Both the position numbers and the translations under genes were made by a program. The notes under the pieces were generated by a model. That model worked only from the letters and a program-made list of their open reading frames with translations. It did no database searches and was not told the origin of the DNA. 64,000 nucleotides of DNA from positions 2,485,001 to 2,549,000 of the forward strand of contig JAKZAN010000006.1 in the NCBI GenBank assembly GCA_023053545.1, in the 5' to 3' direction. The DNA is from Lepidurus packardi. Taxonomy: Eukaryota > Arthropoda > Branchiopoda > Notostraca > Triopsidae. Shown in pieces: positions 45,183 through 57,400 of this stretch (position 1 is the first letter of the stretch; the number at the start of each line of letters is the position of its first letter).

Positions 45183-47173
45183 ATGGCTTGGATTAGGGAT
45201 TATCTTTTCACGCTCTTGTGCTTAGCTGTAGCTGGTGTACCCCTTAGCAGCAATGCAGCGACAGCAGGTAACATTTCCTTTTGCATTTGTATACATTATT
45301 AAAATCTTTACTGACACTAGACAAGAGCTTTTACCTGTTTTGTGTCAAACCTGTCTTTCCTTTACGGAATTTCCTCAAGCCAAAAGGGTGGGAGAGTTAA
45401 GGCAAATGTTCTATAGCACTGGAATTCGGGTTAGGGAACAAGTTGCAACAAGCAAAAACTGCTATACAATCTCTATTATGTGTAAATACGCGTATAACCT
45501 AATTACATAGAAAAATCATGTGAAGTTTATCTATCAGAAAAAATAGTGGGGCAATTCCAGCCATATCCGTTTTCTAGAAGGTGTATTATAGGCTGTGTAG
45601 TTACACACACCTTAGCATCTTTCTTTAGAAGTGTAGGTCAGTAGGTCTTCCTCGAGACATGAGCTCATCTCTGGGGCATCTTCCTTACTTTCGTCTTGCT
45701 GGCATTTATGGCCATGGTCTTTATACCTGTAATTAAGCAATCAACCTTGAGAGTAGTTTTCTTCCAAGGCTTGATAGATCAAAGGATAAAACGTCCCCAA
45801 ACACCCAGCGCAGCTTCATAGAACTGTTTATCTATCAAAAGGATGACCTCGACCTGCCCGGTGCTTTGCGAATTTGTTTTGTAAAGTGGTCTAGACAAAG
45901 AATTCGTTGAAAGCAAAAGTGACAAGAACTTCGTGACATATTCGTGTTTCGATTGCGAGAGGTGGGAGCAACTAATGTATGTTTGAACTGGCATTAAATT
46001 CGCTAAAAAAATAATTCCCACTATGTTATTGAGGTCACGGACGGGTTTCTCGGGAGAAAAACAATCCCTTTACCTGGTAAAGGAATCTTCTTCCTTTCAC
46101 CTGCTCAACATTCATGCAAGCGTTTTTTGGCCTTGTGGAAGGCTCGTCAAATGAGAACTAACAAGAAAGCAAGCCTATACCGACGAAGAATTTACTTGTC
46201 CTTTTTTCGTAAAGCTCTCTGATAGGCTTTTTGCTCCGTACAATATGACAACTGTTGAGGTGGAAGGAAAATAGAAAGCTCTTCTCTATCCCGAAGGAAG
46301 TCTTTACGTACTACGCGTATAGGGTGTTGGGTGTCAAACGTCAACTTCCTTATAATGGAGAAAGCCATGCTTTTAGGGATGTGTGTTGTTTGCGTTGACC
46401 TAAATTTGGAGCCAACGAGTTGCTTAACGTTTTTTTATGTACTCTTCTAGGTTGTAGCAGCAGCAGCTGTGACGATGTTGGTCTCTCGCCACACTGGACT
46501 ATGCCTTTGAGCAAACTGGGTGACAAGCGCTACTACTTGGGCACTTTTTTTAAGGTATGCAATCCAAGTAGTTTGGTTTCGTCGTCTAAGTCAGCTATGC
46601 AAATTAATTCATGTATTTGGAGCAAAGGAGGCGTTGTCCTTCTAAGTGGTATTGGTAATCTCTGTATTCAAGGCGTACAAGCGTATAATAGTTTTGTATA
46701 AATGAGCATTACGTTGCAACTTTGTAGCCAACTTTTCGTTTTATTTTAGGCAAATTGGTACAAAGCTGCCAAGTTTTGTCGATATCATGGAATGCAGTTG
46801 GCCAGCATAGAAACCCAAGAAGAAAATGACCGTTTGGAAAAACATATAAAAGAATTCGGTATGTTTAATAGCAAAGAATTTTGCGAGCGAATTGGTGGAC
46901 ATATGTTAATCCACCGTTCTAAACTTGTAAGGTTTGGGACACGAGCACTTCTGGACATCCGGCACTGATCAAGGAGACGAAGGTAACTTTTTCTGGATGG
47001 CAACCGGAAGACCGGTTACTTTCATCAATTGGAACGCCGGTGAACCTAACAATTTCCGCTATGAGAATGGCGAAGAAGAGCATTGTTTGGAACTATGGAA
47101 CCGGGATGGAAAAGGATTGAAGTGGAACGATTCGCCCTGTTCCTTTGAGACATACTTTGTTTGTGAAGTTTAG
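45183..47173 (+). CDS. Secreted C-type lectin (single CTLD)
   Basis: Four exons, 45183-45267, 46451-46554, 46750-46858 and 46932-47173, join in frame to 179 aa. A signal peptide (YLFTLLCLAVAGVPLSS) is followed by one C-type lectin domain. Its landmarks are RYYLGTFFKANWYKAAKFC, GMQLASIETQEEND, the EPN motif in NAGEPNN (mannose-type specificity in the family), the calcium-binding KWND and the closing CSFETYFVCE. Cysteines are placed for the canonical disulfides, with an extra pair near the N-terminus (CSSSSC). Such proteins are secreted by arthropods into haemolymph, gut or saliva and bind sugars on microbes or host cells. The first intron (1,183 nt) is long for this window. I assign no specific name because small CTLD proteins form large families. 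Confidence 0.93.
45268..46450 (+). other. Lectin intron 1
   Basis: Intron of 1,183 nt with GT-AG ends. No gene, RNA or repeat was recognised in it. Confidence 0.6.
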
Positions 47174-48431
47174 CATACTTTCTCACGGTAATTAATCTCG
47201 TGCATTCAACCTGGTAAATTTCTTTTATTTCCCCCAATTGATCTGAGAACAACTATTTACTCCAAGATTTATCACTTTCTTGCGAAAGAGCTGGACTCAT
47301 TTCCTGGCTCCAACTATTCCGAGTTACTCACAGCAAAACTGAGCGAGAACTTCCCATACGTGACAATTGCTCATCAGGTAGCGATATTCTTTCTCAAATG
47401 GGGTGATTGCACGATTCCTACTGTGTACAGAATTCTGTAATATAAGTACATGTGTGTGTACATTTGATCTTTTTCACAGAGAAGGAACGGGCGTGTTTGA
47501 TAACAATAGCAACTTTAACTTTTTTGTACAACTTCTCCCAGATTTTCAAGATTAATAATTTATCCCTTTGATATTTTCAGAAAAAAATCTGCAAGATAAG
47601 GATTCACTTATCAAAGTTGAGAAACTTATTTATTCATACATTTTCTCCAAATGAATTCTTTAAGATGCGCTTTTTTTTATTGATTTCAGACTTTGATCTT
47701 TAACGTAAAATAAGACATTTTCTCCCAGACTGTAACAGTCGTAGCTCTTTTTGTTTTCTCCAGAATTATTGGCACAACTAACTGGGGCATGTACCGGTAT
47801 CATTCCAATGGTTGTAAAAACGAAATACCGATAGTTCGGTGTTTGTTGACGTTCTTGGAGCGTCGTTCGCACCGAAATTGGAGTGTCAACGAACTAGACT
47901 GAACACGAGAAACAAGGAATGGTTATCGTTTGCACGCCGTCTAGACAAGCACAAAGTTGCATTTAAACCAATGCATATAGTGTTATAAACATGTTCAGTC
48001 TCTTAACGCAATTACTCCAAAGTAAAGCAGCGGTAAACCCAATCTAGTAAATAACCTGTATTCCATCTCTTACACAACCTTTTTAGAAAAGTAAGATAGC
48101 CGTGAGTCTGCTTCAATTCCGAAGTGTCACGTTTTGTTGAGACTTGCCTGGAACATGTTTCAGACTCTACGCCAACAATCATACCAATAATCCCGAGGTC
48201 CTGCTTTATTTACAGGTCGTAGATAATCGCTCCGTGCAAATGCATTTAATACTCGGTATGAATTACTAATCAGATATTCTTTTACAAGATAAGCATTTAT
48301 TTACACCCTTTTCATTGCACTGAAGATTCACACCGTTGCTGTCATACCACAATACATTCAATCAAACAATACTGAATAAAGTGCCTTCTAAAGCCGAGTG
48401 GTACCTAAAGGCTGTTTCCACGAGTTTTCCA
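47174..48431. other. Convergent 3' ends of the lectin and side-like genes
   Basis: The two genes converge here. On the minus strand AATAAA occurs 130 nt after the side stop. Nothing else was recognised; short ORFs look random. Confidence 0.5.
48297..48302 (-). terminator. Candidate poly(A) signal of the side-like gene
   Basis: TTTATT on the plus strand gives AATAAA on the minus strand, 130 nt downstream of the side stop codon. A further copy lies about 90 nt beyond. Confidence 0.45.
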
Positions 48432-51400
48432 TTACGCCTGATAACTACATAAGTAATACATTAAAAAAACGTCAAAATTTTTCCAAGCGATCGAGGAGCA
48501 ACTTACGGGTTGGTTGCCGGTTCGGCTGCTAATAGAGGGTAAAGGCATTGTCAGCTGACTTGTTTCATTGGCAGTGGCTCCGCTCGAATAACCCTCATCA
48601 ATATTTGAGCGCCGTTTAATAGAAGATACGGGTGGTTTTATTTTAGATAAGGTCCTCGAATCAGTGAGTTGCAATTGCGGTTCGCTCGACTGAGTTTGCG
48701 GCCACATTTGAGAACTCTTGCTTGGATCCGACGGTGAGGGAGTCGGACCGTCAACGTAGGGAATTAATTGGAATTGATCGACCGGAGGAAGACGCACATA
48801 ACCTGACGAAAAATGCACTGGGGATCGTGCGTGATCTATCTGTGCATAGACGGTGGGGTCTCCTTGTCTGGGTGGTTTAGGCGGACCAGAGTTGGAAACT
48901 AAGCTCAGCTCAGCATACATGATCTCCCCGTCCTATAAATCGAACTCGTGTAAGCGCATCTGTACGAAATTTAAGTACTTCTCATACAGTCTTGTTGGCG
49001 TTGGTAGTGGGGCTCTGTAGCTTTCGTGGCTCAGATATTGTTCGAATCTTATCAAAAGCGCGTTCCTCTTCATCTCGCGTGTCAAACTCTAGCAACAAAA
49101 GAAATGTTTATTCATTAGGACGATCAAAAATCTTTACTTAACTCCGTGTATACATACCTTTTTTCCCTGACGACTGGTTTAAGCCTTTTTCTTTTAGATC
49201 AAAGGCTTCGGCATCCGAACGCAGAGGAACTGCAGCTTTATCAAATTTGGAATTTAGTCCACGTCCTCGATCGTCTGCACTTCGAATACGCATGACTAAG
49301 ACGATGATCAGTGCCACCAGCAATAAACCACTGCCAACTCCAATGAGGGTTCCAAGTACTGGGGTTAACTGGAATCCAGTTTGGTAAGGTGGCAAAGGAG
49401 CTACGGCATTAGGGGCCACTGGAAAGCGATTACAATAATGTCATACAGTTTCGGGATGTTACCTATAGGCTCAGTCCGTTTCTCCTTTTCCGCGGGTTTC
49501 AAAGTGCTGGCTAACAAATTTACGGGCTCGCTCTTGCCTTTAGCATTCGCAGCCCACAGTGACAGCCCATACCGTTGCCCAGGTTCAAGCCCTTTCACCA
49601 AAAAAACGGGACTAGAATTACTCCTATTAGCTAATGCTTTTGGCCCTTGTGGATCCCATATTTCTAGAAGAAAATGCTGCGGCAACCCGTTGTCCAAGCC
49701 CTCTTCGCACATTACGTAGACCGAATCCGTTGTTTGATTACTAACAGAGCAATTGGACGGAGGATCAGGTTTCCCTAGAGAAAAACAAAACATAATGTAC
49801 TTCAATCATGAACCCCTTCAATCGCCTTAAAATATCTTTGATGAGATTCATACCTGCGAGGTTGACGACCACCATACAAGGTTCTCGTTGCTCTCCTGCA
49901 ATATTTTTCGCCCAGCAGGATAATGTCCCATAATCCCGTTCTGTCATAGGTCTATAGGAAAGAGTACTGCGAAGGCGATCAACGACAAAATGAGACCCAG
50001 GTACATCAGCAAAATCATGACTTCCATTAAAAGCCCAACGAAACGACACATCATGTGGGTACGCCTCTACTTCACATGATATGGAAATAAGCTCTCCTTT
50101 AGCTGCACCGTACACTGTTTGCTGCCCGCTTTTGCATAATGGGGCATCTGGAAGAATGAAATTATAAGGCGTGCTCTCAAGTAAGCAAGTAAAATATTTC
50201 TATGGCGAAAAACTTACATCGTATATGCAACAAAACTGCATTACTTTCTCCGTCGCCTTCATCGTTGCTAGCTACACATGTATACAACCCAGCAGCCTTA
50301 CGATCTACTTGCTGAAGCACTAAGGTTTGATTGCTCATGAATACGCCTTGGCTGACATTATGATATAGCTGCTTACCCTGCAAATAACAATGACAATAAA
50401 ATCTTAATAAATAATCATTGACGTGTTCTTCATAAACTATTAGCTCTGAAGCTGAGCTTACATTATGTCGCCAAAATATTCGACTGATCCACGGATGGGC
50501 TCGAACGTTACATTCGAAAAACACGTCATTTCCCTCCTTGATGTTATCCGCTTGGAGTGAAGTACCAATCTCAAGGTGAGCCATAGGTACATCTACGAAC
50601 ACAAAGGTTAAGCCCAAATAAAATTCACTACCAAAGAATCTTGAGATAAACATGGTTGGAGAGCAACAAAGTTTTCCGAAGTTTTCCTTGGATAATATAA
50701 AATATTTAGAAGGGACACTGCAGCGCAACTGAAATGAACTATAATATGCTGCTACAACGAAAGCTACAATGGAAGCTGGAACCAGCTGGGACGACCTCAA
50801 GTACGGTACGTATTGTTTTGCACACTATTACTTGTACTTTATCCAAAAAAAGGTCTGAAACTGCAATTGTTGAATTATATAATAGAGCTTAGAACTTGGT
50901 AGCTATACACTGCAAGGAAATGGATTCGTCAAGCGGTTTCCCAGTGGAATAAATAGTTGGGCAAACGACAAAGAGTTTTATAAGCTGACGAAATAGGATC
51001 CAGGGGATATTGCGGCCGCTAGCGCGGATTACGGCTTAACTACTCTCTGAGTTATATTACTCAACCATGATCTTATCCTGTAACTGTTTTCCAATCCAAT
51101 ACTTAGAGATCGCGTCTTACCCCTGCCGGCTTCACTGCGCTTCCTTTTCTTAAGTCATGACAAAAAAATTTGCAACGAGCAAAACAACCCCATAAGAATT
51201 TTGGGTTTTTGTTCTATGCACCAGTGGATCCTGCAATGCATCTGTAAGCAAAGAGCAGCTAAATATTCGCTCCACTATTTTATCGCAGACTTGGTAAAAG
51301 GCGCCAGTTTTATCGCGAATGCTATTTTCATTTGCAGAAATGTGTCTTTTATTCAAATGCTTTTCCTTAAAATAACGGAGAGAAGACAACTTACATTGTA

Positions 51401-54400
51401 CGTTTAGCTTCCGAGCATCTTCTAAGGCAGCTTGCTGCAGCAATGTGTGCTCCGCTCGGCAAGCTAACATTTTCCCTCCATCCTCTAAACTGGGCACGTA
51501 CGTAAGTGTGCTGCTCGTCACGTTGCCGTCCGCCGAGATCTAAGAAAGCACACTCAATTAGTCAATCACAACCATTCAAGGGCGGATCAGCATTAACATC
51601 CAAAGCACGCACCCCTTCATATCAAGTCTTCTTGTGACATAGGCCTAATGACGGCTACAGCGCCCCATAATTACCATTAAATGATAAACAAGCCTACATA
51701 AACAAGCAGTGTAACCCGAATCCAAGCTAAATCCGAAAGATTTTATCAGGATTCCTTATCCAAACATTCGAAAAGTTTTCATCAAAAAGCGACTCGCTGG
51801 TAGCTGTTGTGCTTTGCAAAGGCGTTAGCCCTCAAGTCCGGATTTAATCATGCGTAAGAATGTGCGTTCACCACAAGAATACGCAATTTGGGTCCAGGGA
51901 AAATACTCGGAATTGGGTAAAAACATCAGGCCGTTCTCTCACGCATAAGGTAAGGCTTTAAAGTTACCTCCTTCTACTAACGAATGCGATGCTTACCGAT
52001 TGTCGTGAAGATTGTAATCGAGTACTACCTTTCCACCAGGTTATGAGAGCGGGTGGCCGAGCTCCCGTCGCTACGCACACGAACTCGTATTTACGGTCGG
52101 CTGAGAGTGGCCGATTGTCGCTTAACATTCGCACTTCCAAGGGTCGCACTATAAAACAAAAAACCCCCCAAAAAGAGATAAAAAAGAAAGGGTCCACATT
52201 AGCATATAGGTCTATAGGTTTGGTGGAGTAGATCGCACCATCGTTGGTCATCCATCAAAGAGAAACGAGAAAAGATCTTGGCCCGCAAGACTTTTATTTT
52301 ATAGGAGGGATCTCTTCGGTAGCAATCATGAGTTAGTTGATGGATGTTTCAAAGAAAGGAATGACTGAAACACTAGAAGCAGAATCTAGACGTTCCATAT
52401 TCATTAAGGGCGAGGCAAACCACCCACCCCAATAGAGATGGAGGGTAAGAGAAAAGCGTTCGAAATAATTCACCGTAACAAAAAAGTCTGAGCTTGACTC
52501 AAAAAACAAATAAAATAACAAAAAATAAAAGGGTAGTTTATGCTTACGCCCTAGTGTTTTTATCTTTGATTTTTAGCGCAGTTACATGTTCTTGATCAAT
52601 AAACCGAAGGACAAGTTATTACTTTCAGGCTACGGTCGATGCCCGTGGTTTTTTTTGGTCGGCGACAAGAAAAGTTTTTGCCAACGTTCGGCCTTTAAAA
52701 GATATATGCATAAAAGCTCTACCTAAATGTACAGGGATATTCCTTTACGTCAATAAGTAAATGAGCTAACCGTTTTAGACGTACTGAAAAAATCGAGAAG
52801 TGTCGGGAAAGGCTTCCCGTGTCGGCAGATCCTGCCTGACTAGACACATTTTCAAATTTGGTTCACTCTTACATCCAGAATGCCATGCATTTGCATTTAA
52901 AGCGTGCAATTATCAAGTTAATGAGCATCGAAAGTTAAGTTAATGAGTAGCAGCAAACTAGGTCTAAAGATTCCCTGTAAACATAAAAAGCTTTTATGAA
53001 CTACCCTCTCAAGAAAGTCCATGGGATATTTAGAGAAGGCGACAGGTGACGCTTTTAGGAGCTCAGCGGGTATCTAAAGGTGCGATGTTCTGTTAAATTT
53101 ATCAAGCTGTTAATGTTTTATAGGAAAGAGAAAAATTGTTTGCAGGGAACTCGCTCAATACATCTTTAAACAGCAACTAATCTTTAACTACATAAGCTGG
53201 AACTTGTCAACCGTATTTTCTCCTATACATAGAGTTTGACATGCCAATGTACAACATCGATTGTATCCTCAAGCTGAAAAGCCGTCACGATATAATACAT
53301 TTGTAAAAGTCGACGATATCTCGAAATCCCTGCAAAAAAAGAATCTACAATTCTTCCCACTTGTTACGCATGTTCACTCGTGTTTATCATCCAATGTGAT
53401 GCATACAGCTTGGACATTCTACGCCGGTGGCCAGGGATTGACTAACTAATCGCTTGTTGCCGACAGGTTGATTTCGCTTGGCTCCCATTTCTATCGTTTT
53501 TCTTTAGAAGCAACTTGAGAGGGTATATTTTAAAGTATTACACCTAAGTTATCGGCCTGTTGCCCCCTAAAGCCACTGCTGAATGGAAGATATTTTCAGG
53601 AATAATAAAAGAAAAAGGGGTTACTGGCTTTCGCTTTAAAAGGTCAGCGATTCTTTAAAAAAAATACATTGTCTTCAGGCTTTTAGATAGGAAATGTTTG
53701 GCTGGGATTGAAAGGAGGGAGCTTTTAGCGTTTTAGGTGCAGGATCGGAAAGCAAGTTTCTAGCGAAAACAGTAATCAATACTGGCATGCGAATCAAATA
53801 ATAACGGCTGTGTCTACATTGGAAGGTGCTTCGAACCTGTAATTCCTTGTTGCCTTGTTGGAGTGATATTACTTTGTACGAAGACGGGTAAATAATTCAA
53901 TAGCAAAGCTTAGACCTGTACAGTAATAGTATGTAAAAGGAATACCTCAGAGGTTGCTGTGCTGCTTGGAAACATGAGGGTAAAAAAATGTAACAAAAAA
54001 GCTAGTAAGTCATGCAAACAAACGCAGGTTTATGACGAATTTTAAAATAATGCTCTACAGCCATATAGCGAGTCTTAAATCTAATATCGTACTTTCAATT
54101 CAAACCCTGAACGCTAAGGGTATAGCAGTGATACTCCAATTAAATCGAGCACAGCGCACGATACTCGCTGAGCTGGAGATTCTGATCTGTCTATACTGTG
54201 TAGCTTGGGTTCTTCATTACCAGGAAGCAGGTAGAGGGTAAAAGCTTAAAATCTTCAAAAACAATGCCACGAATTTCAGGTAAAGTGAAGGAACTGCAAA
54301 GTTCACGGAGCTCTAACTAAGTACAAAACTCCGAAATTGACGACACGAAACAGTCAACTTAAGGTAATTTGCTCACGCAATTGCGAAAATATGAAAGCGT

Positions 54401-57400
54401 ACAAGTTAAGACACCCGCGATACGACTCGACAGTAGAAGTGTTCCAAAAGTGAATGCTCGTTAAGAGAGCAAGTTCACGTAATCCTTTGCCTAGATACAG
54501 TCATCCTGTCTCGGCTAATCGAACATTGAGAGCCAGGATCAAGTAGATATGACACATTGCCATGACTCCCCTGCTACTTGTACTTGTAAAAACCTCTTGG
54601 GCTGGGTAGTATCAGTATCTATAGAGAAAGGATAACTTACGACGCATATCCAGCGTAACTACGGCGGACGTTGGAACACTAATATTGTTGTTGGAAGCTT
54701 GGCAGGTCAGAGTGGAACCAGCATCAGATCGAGAAAGGCTGGGAATCCGTAACGTATTGCGAACCACGCCATCAACGATACTCTCCGCAGTGGCATCCAG
54801 CAAGCGATTCTCCCGCCACCAGGTCACTTTGGCTAAAGGTCGACCTATAAGATAGAAGTCAGCAGCACATTAAACAGTTGTAAACACAGGAGATATGAGG
54901 CGTGCTCGACGTGGAAAACCGACAGATACGCCTATATGCTTCCTCAAGGGCATCTCCTACCCAATTCCGGTACATTAACTAGAGAGAAATTTCGTGAAGA
55001 TTATATTAAGGGTTTTTTCTTTCCTTTAACGAATCTTATGGGGCGACCTGATTTTTTTCACACAACAAAGCCCAGCGAAATAGGGCTATTAAGAATTTTC
55101 TTACAGTATTCCTCGGAGCATTGAAATATAAAAAAAAATTGTATTTATTTATTTTTGTTTACCTCCACTAGACTCGCAAGTTATGGTTAGTCCCTGTCCT
55201 TCGTTGTAAGGTCCAGCGTTGGTAGACCGCATTTCGACGCCGTTTTCGTCTAATACAACTGGTGGCTTCGGTGACACTAGAGTAAAGTAAAAGAAAATAA
55301 TGTGAAAAAATGTATTATACCGCTGTATACACGTCTTTTTTCAAGTGCAAAAAAAGCCTTGGGATAGTGGGAAAACCAGACCGGTAAACCCAAACGCCAT
55401 CGAGTTTATAGTTTCCTGTCAAATATCTCGAGACATAGTCAAATATTTCACAGAGAAATATCCTCTTTCCTACGATGGCCTACATACCGAGCGTAATTCA
55501 AAAATAGGCTTAAGTGCTGGCGGGTGGTATGTCCCATATGGCGTTCCGTAAAGACAATTTATTCCCTTCCACTAGGCCTGTCCTGCAATATACCTTGGGC
55601 TTGGGGCAAACTGTCTTATGTCAGTCGCTTAGCATATCCTGTCACTGTCATCTGCCGTCTTTTCCCTGTATCTCCATCTCCACATACTCACTTCAGAAGA
55701 TCAGAAACCCTAAGTTATACTGAGTTACTCATCCAAAGAAGTGCTTAGTATGTGGTTTGCTGAAATGGAAAAACAAAAAGCACGTGGCTTTTCTTTTCTC
55801 TTGCCAAAAACTTCAAGTAAATAAGAAACAAAGAAAAAAAAGATGCGAAGTTTTCTTCCCTCTTGCCCAAAATTACTCGTCACAAGTACGGGCACGTCCC
55901 CAGGGCCCCCTGTCTTCGTAACCATAAAGAAAGCAATTGTCGCAGCTCGGTTAGTTTAGATGCGAACTGCACACGCAAGGATTTGCTTGAGAGCGACCTG
56001 GGTTAAACTTATGTTCACAAGCCGCGGCACGATGAAGCATCTCATTTAATTTTAAACTTTATAGACAAAAACTGCAAGTTGTAAAAGCTAAGAAGTAAAA
56101 AGCTAAAAAAAAAAGACACGAAAATTGTGTAAGAGCTGAAAACAATCTCAAAACCTCCTAAGAGACTAAACGCCCCCGATAAATCATGACATGTTTCCAA
56201 GCCGGGCAACTTGCCCTGTAGCTAACGAAAACTTTGGGGAGGGAAATAAAATAAGATAAAAAATAAATAAAAGACAAATGGAAGGGTTGCTATTTACTTG
56301 ACATAATTTGAAAAGAAGAGCAGATCAGTGTGAACGAATCTTTGACCCTTCTCGTAAAATGGATAAGCGGGAAAAAACCGCATTTGATCACCCCCAATTT
56401 TTGTTATTCTTTTCTCCTAATGGGACAATTGCAATCGTCAACGTAGCACGAAAAGAGAGCTTGGGATATTGTTGATTGGTAGCTCAGGAATAGACATTTT
56501 TTTCCCCTTAAAAAGGCGTTTCGGGGGTTTGCGTGCTCAGTTCGTAACCCACAATCTCCAGCCAAGCTATATATAAGTCTCCGATAATATTATCAGTGTC
56601 CCTTCCATTGTGGCGAAAAGCAAGTGATGTCTTGTGTTTGCGGAAGCGGAAACTTCCAGTGCAGGCAACTGAGGATTCTTAATGGCGCTTCCGTGTTACG
56701 CCTAGTTGATCATCTTTTCTTCTTCCTCCCCAAAATTTCTGCTTTATATTCCAGTCCTGACTACGAGGCACGTGACGAGGAATGAACTTTGAAAATTCCA
56801 ATAATTCGGTGGAAAAGTTAGCAAGGGTGTGTCAGTAAATACATATTCACTATCAAACGCCAAATGCGGATGAACAAGTTAGCTCGATGTAAGATATTCG
56901 GGCTTTGTCACCCTGGCGCTCCCTCTGCTTAGCTCTGAAAGCTTGACACAATAATTCAGAACGTTAAGTGGAGGACACTATAGCGTCAGACAACGAGTAG
57001 TCTTTTGGAAGATGATGTCATCGATTACTGCTGAAATGCAAGGAAATTTCCGGCCAGACCCTTCGTTATGGGTTACGAACCAGAATAGATACGGTATCCT
57101 GCATGAGGCACGACATACAGACATCACTTTATTCCAAAAGCTGAGAGCATATCGCCCCCTCTTAAGCATTACTATTCCCAAGCGCATGTCGCATTAAGTA
57201 AGAGTCGTGTTATGCTTTTTCGCTGTATGTCAACAAGCTACCTTTCGTAGATGACTTGAGGTAATAATGCTGCATGAATGCAACACGCCATGGAGCGCCA
57301 AAAATAAAAATCACCCAACCATTAATATCCAATCCTAGATACCGAAATCTCTTTTTCTTCTCTAATATGACCTGACCGCCTTCCTATTTGTAACATTGTT

